Source: Clostridiaceae bacterium | GTDB lineage: Bacteria; Bacillota; Clostridia; Saccharofermentanales; UBA5734 | Direction: 5' to 3' | DNA: 18,294 bases | NCBI GenBank assembly: GCA_012729935.1 | Contig: JAAYBY010000024.1 | Span: 1-18,294, forward strand | Shown here: positions 1-6,789 of the stretch, in pieces | Layout: every line of letters begins with the position of its first letter | How positions within the stretch are numbered: the stretch's first letter is position 1 | Made by a program: the position numbers and the translations under genes | Notes under the pieces: model-generated | What the model was told of the DNA's origin: nothing | Database searches by the model: none | What the model saw: the letters and a program-made list of their open reading frames with translations, nothing else

Positions 1-693
1 AATACCAGTTGGCGCGGCAACCATCAGTGGTTGACCTGTCCGAGTCGACTGAATAACAGCCTGCATAAACGATTTCTGACCCTCTCGCAGCTGTGAAAAC
101 GGGAAGGATAAGTCGATACCTGATTGATGCCGAAGGCTTTCACCACGCAGGATGTCTGTGGCAAACAGCAGATATTGGCGGCATGTTTGAATAAAGAAAT
201 CTGATAAGAGAGAACGACTACACGTCATGATGTGCTTAACATGGGTTTGCGAGTTGTCTGACACATAAATCAGGCTTAGATCCAGCTGATCAAGATCAGA
301 TCGCTCCGTTAAGTATAAATGGGCGTAAAGTTTTACCTGAGCCCAATGAAGCGGCTCGCCCTCGGGTGGGAGTTTGGACGGTGATCCGGAAAAAGATTTA
401 AACTCGAACAAGCAAACAGACTGAGGCAGAATTGCGACAGCATCACATCGACCACCGATCTGCAAAGTAAAACCATCCAATTGAATTTGGCCGCTTAACG
501 TCACTTCCGGCTTGATTTGATCCGGCGAAAACGCCTCAGCAAGCGCTTTAAAACACAGTCGATGGAGTCGTATACCATCTTGAGACGAAAGACCGCCATA
601 AACAGGCTTGCCGAGGCCGCCCCTGCGATGGACGGATTCGGCAAGCGCTCTTACAGATAAGTGGACAACGGGTTGTGTTTCGATTGAATCCAT
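1..693 (-). CDS. Rad3/XPD-type DNA helicase with N-terminal RecB-like nuclease domain, 3' part missing
   Basis: The first 231 residues are visible; the gene continues past the left edge. Residues 10-130 look like a PD-(D/E)XK nuclease of the RecB/Cas4 type: H44 in an IRLHRL context, D84 in GRCDAV, the E97-x-K99 pair in LFEFKS, and a QVKLYAHLY motif (119-127) matching the family's QxxxY signature. From about 197 the Rad3/DinG helicase begins: a REGQ Q-motif (203-206) and AAPTGI, the start of the Walker A loop. Proteins of this layout are superfamily 2, 5'-3' DNA helicases probably acting in repair. The ATG at 693 is bounded by an in-frame TAG at 700-702, the stop of the upstream gene, three codons earlier; I see no good ribosome site, so translation probably depends on reinitiation after the upstream gene. 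The helicase core itself cannot be checked here. Confidence 0.85.
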   Translation of the reverse strand, partial: MDSIETQPVVHLSVRALAESVHRRGGLGKPVYGGLSSQDGIRLHRLCFKALAEAFSPDQIKPEVTLSGQIQLDGFTLQIGGRCDAVAILPQSVCLFEFKSFSGSPSKLPPEGEPLHWAQVKLYAHLYLTERSDLDQLDLSLIYVSDNSQTHVKHIMTCSRSLLSDFFIQTCRQYLLFATDILRGESLRHQSGIDLSFPFSQLREGQKSFMQAVIQSTRTGQPLMVAAPTGI

Positions 694-699
694 GTCGCG

Positions 700-2190
700 C
701 TAGGAGAATAATTCATTGATGGCCTGAATGGTTTGATCGGTCAACTGATCACCTGCTTCAGGACCAACCGTAGTCGACGCAGGTTTGGAGCTATACGATC
801 CGCCTGCAATTGCTGCGTGTGTCGGCAGATAGCCGCCGGGCCCGCCCGAATTGCTGGACAGCTGAACGATGAATGCTTGTCTCGCCCGACATCGTGCGCG
901 AATGCGAAGACCATACTCGGTAAACAGCTCAAAGGGATTCGAGGCAAAAACAACAGATCCCAGTCGAAGGATGTGGCAGGTAACGGTATAGACAGGATTA
1001 TTCTGTTGACGCTCCCATCGTGCGATGACACCGCCTGGTAAAAACAGGCGAGTGATATCTGCTTCTTTCATCCGGTGTTCTCTGGAAAATTCCTGACTGA
1101 TGGATTCAATCTCACGCAGCGCATCCTGATAATCCTGTTCAGTGACCTGACGGATATTCAGATCGATCTGAAGCTGGCGATAACGGAAGACGGGTCTTGT
1201 TTCTACGGTGTTCTGTGCGATTGTATAACCTCGGCGAACGGCATCGGCAATTCTAAGACCGATGGCATCGCAGGCAGCGAACATATCAAAATTCCGATGC
1301 GCTTCCTGCTGCTGGGCGTTCCAGATCTTAAACGGTTCAACATTCGTCTTGGACAAGTGGATCAGATCAAGCGGGTTTTGATCGCCAGCAGCACCACACA
1401 TGGGAAGAACATAGACATTACCTAAGGCATCCCGAATATGCGAACGAGCATATCCCCAGTAATCGGCTGAAATAAAGCGATGCAGTTCACAGACTTGTGA
1501 TGGGCACGGAACATCCACGACTACGCCCGTCAGGTTATTTTGTTCATCCCAGGTATAAAGCAAATCAACGGTGTGGTCTGAGTAGCCTTCAAGACCTATA
1601 AACTGATCTTCACTGCAATTACCATACATTCTGGCTTCCGTCGATCCGTCCGGAAGACGAAAGACAGGGCGGCGGTTGAATGCGACGACGGCATAATCCT
1701 GAGCGGCGGATATTCCGCCAGGCGCCCGCTGCATCCACGCATCAGTAATCAACGCTGATACGCGATCAACAAATAATTCAATCAGTTCTTCGCCATCAAT
1801 CAGGTTCTCCGGGATATCAAGCGTCTCCAGCAGTTCCGGGTCACCGATTAAATCTCCCCAGGAAAGTCCTGTCGACGTCGTGTGTGGTTTTCTGGCACCA
1901 AATGAGGTGGAATTATGCGTATGCGTTGCATTGAAATTTATTTGACTCAAATTCAGTTCGGGGATATCAAGTGATTCTTGAATTCTTTGTACCAGAACAT
2001 GGCTCACGGAAGGCATATCAAGAGAAACAAAAGTCATTTGTTCATCTCCGTTTTCCAAAACAAGACAGGTTGCAGTGAGCGGATCATGAATATACGTGGA
2101 AATTCGAGAATACAGCTGGCCGGTTACATAAAACGGCCGTTCAGGTGTGATATCGGTCTGCGCCCATCCGATATTGATTCGATTTGGCAT
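700..2190 (-). CDS. Neutral/alkaline ceramidase-like protein (N-terminal ceramidase domain family)
   Basis: This 496-residue protein begins with GWAQTDITPERPFYVTGQL and continues with LVLENGDEQMTFVSLDMPSV and NATHTHNSTS. This is the pattern of the neutral/alkaline ceramidase N-terminal domain family (Pfam PF04734), in which the His of the ATHTH segment helps bind the active-site zinc. True neutral ceramidases hydrolyse the amide bond of ceramide, but many bacterial members are shorter, lack the C-terminal immunoglobulin-like domain and have unknown substrates. This one lacks a signal peptide, so it is probably cytoplasmic and its substrate is uncertain. The start is supported by GAGAGGTG about 7 bases upstream of the ATG. 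It is the first gene of a two-gene unit with the helicase. Confidence 0.7.
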   Translation of the reverse strand: MPNRINIGWAQTDITPERPFYVTGQLYSRISTYIHDPLTATCLVLENGDEQMTFVSLDMPSVSHVLVQRIQESLDIPELNLSQINFNATHTHNSTSFGARKPHTTSTGLSWGDLIGDPELLETLDIPENLIDGEELIELFVDRVSALITDAWMQRAPGGISAAQDYAVVAFNRRPVFRLPDGSTEARMYGNCSEDQFIGLEGYSDHTVDLLYTWDEQNNLTGVVVDVPCPSQVCELHRFISADYWGYARSHIRDALGNVYVLPMCGAAGDQNPLDLIHLSKTNVEPFKIWNAQQQEAHRNFDMFAACDAIGLRIADAVRRGYTIAQNTVETRPVFRYRQLQIDLNIRQVTEQDYQDALREIESISQEFSREHRMKEADITRLFLPGGVIARWERQQNNPVYTVTCHILRLGSVVFASNPFELFTEYGLRIRARCRARQAFIVQLSSNSGGPGGYLPTHAAIAGGSYSSKPASTTVGPEAGDQLTDQTIQAINELFS

Positions 2191-2262
2191 TTTGGAGCAC
2201 CTCTCATTCGTTGATTGTCAGAAACTATTTCAGATTCGTTCTGGGAAAACCAATACGTTAAC

Positions 2263-2290
2263 AGCATATCATTCTGACTCGAAAGTGCAA
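2263..2290 (-). promoter_or_regulatory. Possible promoter of the ceramidase-like/helicase unit
   Basis: On the minus strand TTGCAC (2285-2290) and TATGCT (2263-2268) are 16 bases apart, about 70 bases before the start codon. Both hexamers differ from consensus, so this is a moderate-quality call. Confidence 0.4.
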
Positions 2291-2340
2291 TATTGTTTAG
2301 TCACGAAAGCGGTTTCGGCGAAATGGTCGATTTTCAGAAC

Positions 2341-2370
2341 AAAAAAAACGACTATCGGCTGATAGTCGTT
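2341..2370 (-). terminator. Rho-independent terminator of tRNA-Leu(CAG)
   Basis: AACGACTATC (2347-2356) and GATAGTCGTT (2361-2370) form a perfect 10-bp stem with a 4-base loop. Read on the minus strand it is followed by eight T, directly after the tRNA 3' end. Confidence 0.9.
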
Positions 2371-2371
2371 C

Positions 2372-2458
2372 TGGTGCGGGAAACAGGACTTGAACCTGCA
2401 TGATCGTTCAATCACTAATACCTGAAACTAGCGCGTCTGCCAATTCCGCCATTCCCGC
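2372..2458 (-). tRNA. tRNA-Leu (anticodon CAG)
   Basis: The acceptor strands GCGGGAA (2458-2452) and TTCCCGC (2382-2376) pair perfectly, followed by discriminator A and an encoded CCA (2374-2372). The anticodon stem CTAGT/ATTAG encloses the loop TTCAGGT, giving anticodon CAG. A long variable arm, as expected for class II tRNA-Leu, and the T-loop GTTCAAGTC are present. Confidence 0.95.
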
Positions 2459-2470
2459 GAGTCGAAGATT

Positions 2471-2499
2471 ATCTTACAACAGAGCTGGCAAAAATGCAA
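2471..2499 (-). promoter_or_regulatory. Promoter of tRNA-Leu(CAG)
   Basis: TTGCAT (2494-2499) and TAAGAT (2471-2476) are separated by 17 bases on the minus strand, with the tRNA 5' end 13 bases beyond the -10 box. It overlaps the divergent murD promoter region. Confidence 0.65.
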
Positions 2500-2514
2500 G
2501 GGATAAATTATAAT
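2486..2514 (+). promoter_or_regulatory. Possible murD promoter
   Basis: A consensus TATAAT (2509-2514) lies 17 bases after a poor -35 match TGGCAA (2486-2491), giving a leader of about 30 bases before murD. The hexamers interleave with those of the divergent tRNA promoter. Confidence 0.5.
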
Positions 2515-2549
2515 CTCAGTGAACCTAACAGGGTTCTGAGGAGGCAAGT

Positions 2550-3974
2550 GTGAATCCGAAGATAAAGAAATTTCAATCCTTTGTTGCAAATAAACGGATT
2601 GCCGTTCTGGGTGTTGGCATCAGTAATCGCCCGCTGATACGCTATCTGTCGCGGTTTGCCCCGGATATAACAGCATTCGATCAGCTAGGTGAAAAAGATC
2701 CGGTCTTAAGTAGAACACGTCAGAGTTTTGAATCAGAAGGCATTAATATCAACTGGTCAACCGGTACTGACTACCTGAGCGGACTAAAAGGGTTTGATCT
2801 CATTTTCAGAACGCCTAAACTGCGCTGGGATCTGCCGGAACTGCGTGCCGAGAGAGAAAGAGGCGCCATTATCACTTCTGAGATGGAAGTGTTCATGGAA
2901 CTGTGCCCGGCCCATCAATACGGAATCACAGGCAGCGACGGGAAAACGACGACGACAACTTTAGTCGCAAATATGTTGCAGGAAGCAGGTCATACCGTTC
3001 ATGTCGGTGGAAATATAGGGTTGCCCCTGCTTGATCAGATCGAAAAAATTCGAGCAACTGATAAAGTCGTTCTCGAGCTTTCCAGCTTTCAGCTGATGAG
3101 CATGAGGAAGAGTCCGGATACGGCGATCATCACGAATATTTCTCCGAATCATCTCGATGTGCATAAGGATTATCAGGAATATATTGATGCTAAACGCAAC
3201 ATCATGATGTATCAGCCATTTTATGGCAGGCTTGTCTTGAACGCAGCAAATTACCAGACACGATCACTGGCACCGGAAGCCCGCGGCGAAGTTATCTTTT
3301 TCAGTCGAAAACCAGCCGACGTAACGACTGGATTTTACATCGATCAGGGATGGATGGTCTATCGTGAGAATGATATTAAGACACAGATTGTTCCGGTGTC
3401 TGATATCCGTATTCCCGGTCGTCATAATGTCGAAAACTATCTGGCAGCAGCAGCGGCTGTCTGGCCAGATGTGAAGCCGGAGCATATCGCATCAGTTGCC
3501 CGGACCTTCCATGGTGTCGCTCATCGTCTGGAAATGATTCGTGAGCTGGATGGTGTTCGTTATTACAACAGTTCGATCGATACAAGCCCGACACGGACAA
3601 AAGCTGCTTTGGCAGCCTTGGCTGAACGAAATGAAAAAGCAGTTCTTATTCTGGGCGGCCAGGATAAAAAGAGTGACTATGTCGGTTTGGGAGAAGCCAT
3701 TCTGTCTGTATCGCGAAAAATCATTTTTTGTGGAGACAACAGCGATTTAATTGACGAAGCACTGCAGCGGGAGGCGGCCTACGCAGGCGTCGATTACCAT
3801 TCGCTGCAGATCGTCAGATGCACCTCATATGAGGAGGCTGTTCAAACAGCTCGGGCACTTTCAGAGCCGGGAGAAATCGTTGTACTGTCGCCTGCCGGCA
3901 CCAGTTATGATCAGTTCAGGCATTTTGAAGAACGCGGTGATCTATTTCGCAAACTTGTAAAAGAGTTGACCTGA
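2550..3974 (+). CDS. murD: UDP-N-acetylmuramoyl-L-alanine--D-glutamate ligase (MurD)
   Basis: This 474-residue cytoplasmic enzyme adds D-glutamate to UDP-MurNAc-L-Ala, the second amino acid of the peptidoglycan stem. Visible landmarks are the N-terminal Rossmann motif VLGVGISNRP (19-28), the ATP loop GSDGKTTT (128-135), ELSSFQL (176-182), NISPNHLDVH (196-205), the likely carbamylated lysine K215 in DAKRN, GRHNVENYLAA (290-300), HRLE (325-328) and a third-domain segment YYNSSIDTSPTRT (338-350). Length fits the family. At the last segment the common N-D-S triplet reads N-S-S, so the usual Asp is Ser. The GTG start has GAGGAGG five bases upstream. The gene stands alone, with a tRNA upstream and the convergent msrAB downstream, rather than inside a division/cell-wall cluster. 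MurD is the best call because of the HRLE and DAKRN contexts and overall length; a paralogous Mur ligase is less likely. Confidence 0.9.
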   Translation: MNPKIKKFQSFVANKRIAVLGVGISNRPLIRYLSRFAPDITAFDQLGEKDPVLSRTRQSFESEGININWSTGTDYLSGLKGFDLIFRTPKLRWDLPELRAERERGAIITSEMEVFMELCPAHQYGITGSDGKTTTTTLVANMLQEAGHTVHVGGNIGLPLLDQIEKIRATDKVVLELSSFQLMSMRKSPDTAIITNISPNHLDVHKDYQEYIDAKRNIMMYQPFYGRLVLNAANYQTRSLAPEARGEVIFFSRKPADVTTGFYIDQGWMVYRENDIKTQIVPVSDIRIPGRHNVENYLAAAAAVWPDVKPEHIASVARTFHGVAHRLEMIRELDGVRYYNSSIDTSPTRTKAALAALAERNEKAVLILGGQDKKSDYVGLGEAILSVSRKIIFCGDNSDLIDEALQREAAYAGVDYHSLQIVRCTSYEEAVQTARALSEPGEIVVLSPAGTSYDQFRHFEERGDLFRKLVKELT

Positions 3975-3985
3975 TTATCGCGCTG

Positions 3986-4005
3986 GATCAGGCAGACGTC
4001 TGATC
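3986..4005. terminator. Hairpin between convergent murD and msrAB
   Basis: GATCAGGC and GTCTGATC can pair (one G-U) around AGAC in the 32-base space between the two convergent genes. It also contains the palindrome CAGACGTCTG (3993-4002). There is no T-tract on either side, so terminator function is uncertain. Confidence 0.3.
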
Positions 4006-4006
4006 A

Positions 4007-5104
4007 TCAGTCCTGAACCCAATCAATGAATGCTTCATAGCCGGCTTCTGCCATGTCCTCCAGTGCGATGAACCGCAGCGCAGCTGAATTGATGCAGTAC
4101 CTTAATCCACCCTGATCTTTGGGACCGTCCTCAAAAACGTGCCCCAGATGTGAGTCACCCGCACGGCTGCGAACTTCAACGCGGTCCATGCCAATACTCT
4201 GATCTGTAATTTCGCGAATCACATAGCTGGCAATCGGTCGGGTAAAGCTTGGCCAGCCAGTTCCCGAATGAAATTTATCCCGGGAGGAAAACAGCGGTTC
4301 TCCGGTCACGATATCGACGTAAATACCTGCTTCATACCAGTCGGCGTACTGATTGCTGAAAGGCGGCTCGGTTGCATTTTCCTGGGTGACCGCATATTGC
4401 TCTTCCGTCAGTATTTCTGATAAGACAGCCGGATCCGGTTTCGGATACTGACTGACGCGTATGACAGGTTCATTTGCCCTGGATAAATCGATGTGACAAT
4501 AACCATACGGGTTTTTTTCCAGATAATCCTGATGATACGCTTCCGCACTGTAGAAGTGTCTCAGCGGCTCAACTTCAACAATGATCGGATTTTCAAACCT
4601 TTTCTGTTCGTCCTTGATTCGATGCTCGATGACAGGGAGATCTGTTGGATTCGTGTAATAGATCCCGGTCCGATACTGTGTGCCTGTGTCATTGCCTTGA
4701 CGATTCAGGGACGTTGGATCGATAATTTTGAAATAATAAATAAGAAGTTCCTCAAGTGTCAATGCTCGTGTATCGTAACGAACCATCACGGTTTCAGCAT
4801 GCCCTGTTCCTTTGTAGAGAACATCCTCGTATGTTGGATTCTCAGTTTGACCGTTGGCATATCCGGATTGAGCGTCGATGACACCATCAATCCGGCTCAT
4901 ATAAGCCTCGACACCCCAGAAACAACCACCGGCCAGATAAATGATCTGTTCATACTCTGACTGATTAGACGTGCTTTGTGTTTCAATGGTCATCCGATCC
5001 GTTACTCGACTTGATTCCGCGCTGTTAGGAAGGCAGCCAGATAAAAAGAGCACGGCTGCGATTATCCACACACTGCTGGTCAAAAGCATTTTCAACTTTG
5101 CCAT
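4007..5104 (-). CDS. msrAB: Peptide methionine sulfoxide reductase MsrA-MsrB fusion, predicted lipoprotein
   Basis: The 365-residue protein repairs oxidised methionine: MsrA acts on the S-sulfoxide and MsrB on the R-sulfoxide. A signal peptide (1-23) ends in the lipobox LSGC with C24, so the enzyme should be anchored outside the membrane. MsrA follows with AGGCFWG, catalytic C61; MsrB carries HSGTGWPSF, GHVFEDGP and RYCINS with catalytic C337. The MsrB part has YVDIVTGEPLFSS where zinc-binding forms carry CxxC, so it is the zinc-free type. I start at the ATG at 5104 because GGGAG lies about 9 bases upstream and the signal peptide then has normal length; an ATG at 5113 is too close to that site, and the reading frame stays open up to 5212. 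It diverges from the nitroreductase gene. A GTATC-6-GATAC inverted repeat lies upstream (5150-5165). Confidence 0.92.
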   Translation of the reverse strand: MAKLKMLLTSSVWIIAAVLFLSGCLPNSAESSRVTDRMTIETQSTSNQSEYEQIIYLAGGCFWGVEAYMSRIDGVIDAQSGYANGQTENPTYEDVLYKGTGHAETVMVRYDTRALTLEELLIYYFKIIDPTSLNRQGNDTGTQYRTGIYYTNPTDLPVIEHRIKDEQKRFENPIIVEVEPLRHFYSAEAYHQDYLEKNPYGYCHIDLSRANEPVIRVSQYPKPDPAVLSEILTEEQYAVTQENATEPPFSNQYADWYEAGIYVDIVTGEPLFSSRDKFHSGTGWPSFTRPIASYVIREITDQSIGMDRVEVRSRAGDSHLGHVFEDGPKDQGGLRYCINSAALRFIALEDMAEAGYEAFIDWVQD

Positions 5105-5213
5105 ACCTATCATCTCCCATATAAGTAAAGGGTCGTAATCCGCTCTTAAGTATCTCATGTGATACATTGTTTTTCTGTGTGGTAGGATACGAAACAGCAG
5201 TTTGCCTCGCATC

Positions 5214-5244
5214 GGTAGAAACAGCCTGGTAGAAACGATATAAT
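5214..5244 (+). promoter_or_regulatory. Nitroreductase upstream region: tandem repeat plus -10 box
   Basis: GGTAGAAAC occurs at 5214-5222 and again at 5228-5236, two bases before a consensus TATAAT at 5239-5244. No -35 hexamer is recognisable at the usual spacing, which fits a promoter that needs an activator binding the repeats, but this is inference. Confidence 0.4.
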
Positions 5245-5278
5245 AAATTCAGAATTGATATATGGAAAGGAGTCTGTT

Positions 5279-5809
5279 ATGGATGTATTTCAAACAATAG
5301 CGACAAGGCGAAGTATTCGCAGCTACCGGGATCTGCCAGTTGAACCGGAGAAGATTGAACAGATTCTTGAAGCGGCCCGATGGTCACCATCTGCCAATAA
5401 TCGGCAGGATTGGAAGTTTATTGTTATACAGAACAAGACAACAATCGAACAGATGATCGATGTTTGCCGGGGACAGACATTTATTGCCCAGGCACCCGTG
5501 TTGCTGGTTGCCTGTAGTCTTCGACCTGATTCGCTGATGACCTGTGGCCATCCAAGAGGGACGGTTGATTTATCAATCGCTATGACATCCATGCTGCTTC
5601 AGGCCTGGTCGTTAGGTCTTGGCACATGCTGGCTAGGTGCATTTTCCCAGGAAGGTGTTAAAAAACTATTGAAAATACCGGAAGCTGTTTCGGTTGTTGC
5701 GATAACGCCACTGGGTTATCCGAAGGTCATCCCGGGGCCACCGGCCAGGAAACCGCTGGATACGATCGTCTGTCATGAAACCTATTCGGAACAGACAGAC
5801 CCGCAATAA
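5279..5809 (+). CDS. Nitroreductase family FMN oxidoreductase
   Basis: The 176-residue protein has the standard nitroreductase N-terminus, ATRRSIRSYRDLPV, whose arginines and serine contact FMN phosphate, followed by ILEAARWSPSANNRQDWKFIV. Later come VDLSIAMTSMLLQAWSLGLG and ITPLGYPK, typical of the dimer core and the C-terminal FMN contact. Members reduce nitroaromatics, quinones or flavins with NAD(P)H in the cytoplasm; the substrate cannot be told from sequence. The ATG at 5279 is chosen because GGAAAGGAG ends six bases upstream; an in-frame TTG at 5255 lies before that site. The Nudix gene follows after 55 bases and may be cotranscribed. Confidence 0.9.
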   Translation: MDVFQTIATRRSIRSYRDLPVEPEKIEQILEAARWSPSANNRQDWKFIVIQNKTTIEQMIDVCRGQTFIAQAPVLLVACSLRPDSLMTCGHPRGTVDLSIAMTSMLLQAWSLGLGTCWLGAFSQEGVKKLLKIPEAVSVVAITPLGYPKVIPGPPARKPLDTIVCHETYSEQTDPQ

Positions 5810-5864
5810 AATCAGTTTGCTTGACCCATGAACAAGCGATCCGAATTATTTGAAAGGTTTTTTG

Positions 5865-6335
5865 ATGTGTGATTATGGATATAACACGATCGTTGTTTTC
5901 TGTTTTTTGAGAAAAGGTGACGATGTCCTCCTCATTCGTAGACGTCAAGAGCCGAACAACAATCAAGAGACCATTGTTGGTGGTAGAAAAGAAAAAGGCG
6001 AAAGTGTTTCAGCTGCCTGTAAAAGAGAAGTGTTGGAAGAAACCGGCCTGCGGCTTACAACGGTACATCTTCGAGGCGTATTATCAATCTGCCGACAAGG
6101 TTCTGAAACAGAAACGCTGGCATTCTACTTTGAATCAGATCAATTTGAAGGCACGTTGACAGAATCCAGCGAAGGAACGCTAAGATGGTGCCCGATCGAT
6201 GAGTCGTTTAAATCACAAGACATCAGCGCGTTCTATTCTTGTTTGGCTCCGCTTGTTTTTGAAAGTGAAGATCTGTTTACGGGGATGATCAAACTTGATT
6301 ATAATGGTGCCATTTGCGATGTTGAGATTGATTAG
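5865..6335 (+). CDS. Nudix hydrolase (MutT/8-oxo-dGTPase-like)
   Basis: The 156-residue protein carries a complete Nudix box in residues of the form GGRKEKGES...KREVLEETGL, matching GX5EX7REUXEEXGU, with the glutamates that bind Mg2+. Nudix enzymes hydrolyse nucleoside diphosphates linked to another group; the N-terminal NTIVVFCFLRKGDDVLLIRR resembles 8-oxo-dGTP diphosphatases, but substrate assignment is tentative. The ATG at 5865 has GAAAGG seven bases upstream; an in-frame TTG at 5850 precedes that site. It follows the nitroreductase by 55 bases, and with the nearby msrAB suggests a local group of oxidative-damage genes. Confidence 0.88.
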   Translation: MCDYGYNTIVVFCFLRKGDDVLLIRRRQEPNNNQETIVGGRKEKGESVSAACKREVLEETGLRLTTVHLRGVLSICRQGSETETLAFYFESDQFEGTLTESSEGTLRWCPIDESFKSQDISAFYSCLAPLVFESEDLFTGMIKLDYNGAICDVEID

Positions 6336-6432
6336 CCGTGATTGTTTTCTGTTGTTTATTGGCATCCGGCGCTGCAGGTCATAAATGACATAATATGTGA
6401 AATGAGTGCGCTTGATGCGCGTTAGACATATC

Positions 6433-6461
6433 AAAAAAAACGCATCCATAGGATGCGTTTT
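6433..6461 (-). terminator. Terminator of the tRNA-CAT/tRNA-Tyr unit
   Basis: AAAACGCATCC (6437-6447) and GGATGCGTTTT (6451-6461) form a perfect stem with a 3-base loop. On the minus strand it ends in eight T right after tRNA-Tyr. On the plus strand it has four T and might also stop Nudix-gene transcription. Confidence 0.9.
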
Positions 6462-6462
6462 C

Positions 6463-6547
6463 TGGTGGGGGAAGGTGGATTCGAACCACCGAAGTCGTCG
6501 ACAACAGATTTACAGTCTGCCCCCTTTGGCCACTCGGGAATTCCCCC
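6463..6547 (-). tRNA. tRNA-Tyr (anticodon GTA)
   Basis: Acceptor strands GGGGGAA (6547-6541) and TTCCCCC pair, followed by A and encoded CCA. The anticodon arm GCAGA-CTGTAAA-TCTGT shows GTA. A long variable arm and T-loop GTTCGAATC are present, as expected for bacterial tRNA-Tyr. Confidence 0.95.
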
Positions 6548-6558
6548 ATATGAATGTG

Positions 6559-6635
6559 TGGTGGGCCTTCAGGGACTTGAACCCCGGACCGACCGGTTAT
6601 GAGCCGGCTGCTCTAACCAACTGAGCTAAAGGCCC
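6559..6635 (-). tRNA. tRNA with anticodon CAT, probably tRNA-Ile2
   Basis: Acceptor strands GGGCCTT (6635-6629) and AAGGCCC pair; the anticodon arm GCCGG-CTCATAA-CCGGT shows CAT; CCA is encoded. The 5' half TAGCTCAGTTGGTTAGAGCAG with GGCTCATAACC resembles, from memory, Bacillus tRNA-Ile2, whose C34 is changed to lysidine by TilS so that it reads AUA. Elongator tRNA-Met is the alternative. It is separated from tRNA-Tyr by 11 bases in one transcript. Confidence 0.85.
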
Positions 6636-6674
6636 AATGTTGCCTGCGATAAAGCGCGCGAGGCGACAAAGGGA

Positions 6675-6704
6675 ATTATAGTCAATGTGATTGCGTCTTG
6701 TCAA
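6675..6704 (-). promoter_or_regulatory. Promoter of the tRNA-CAT/tRNA-Tyr unit
   Basis: Consensus TTGACA (6699-6704) and TATAAT (6675-6680) on the minus strand with an 18-base spacer, about 40 bases before the first tRNA. Confidence 0.85.
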
Positions 6705-6789
6705 GGGTAACTTTTACCAATGAGAAAGACTGATCTTGCTTATTTCCCGAGCAATTGACCGGACCACAATTCCGTATTAGAAATCAATA

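Noticed and set aside
6406..6624. 72-codon plus-strand open frame
   Set aside because: It runs through the terminator and both tRNA genes in antisense.
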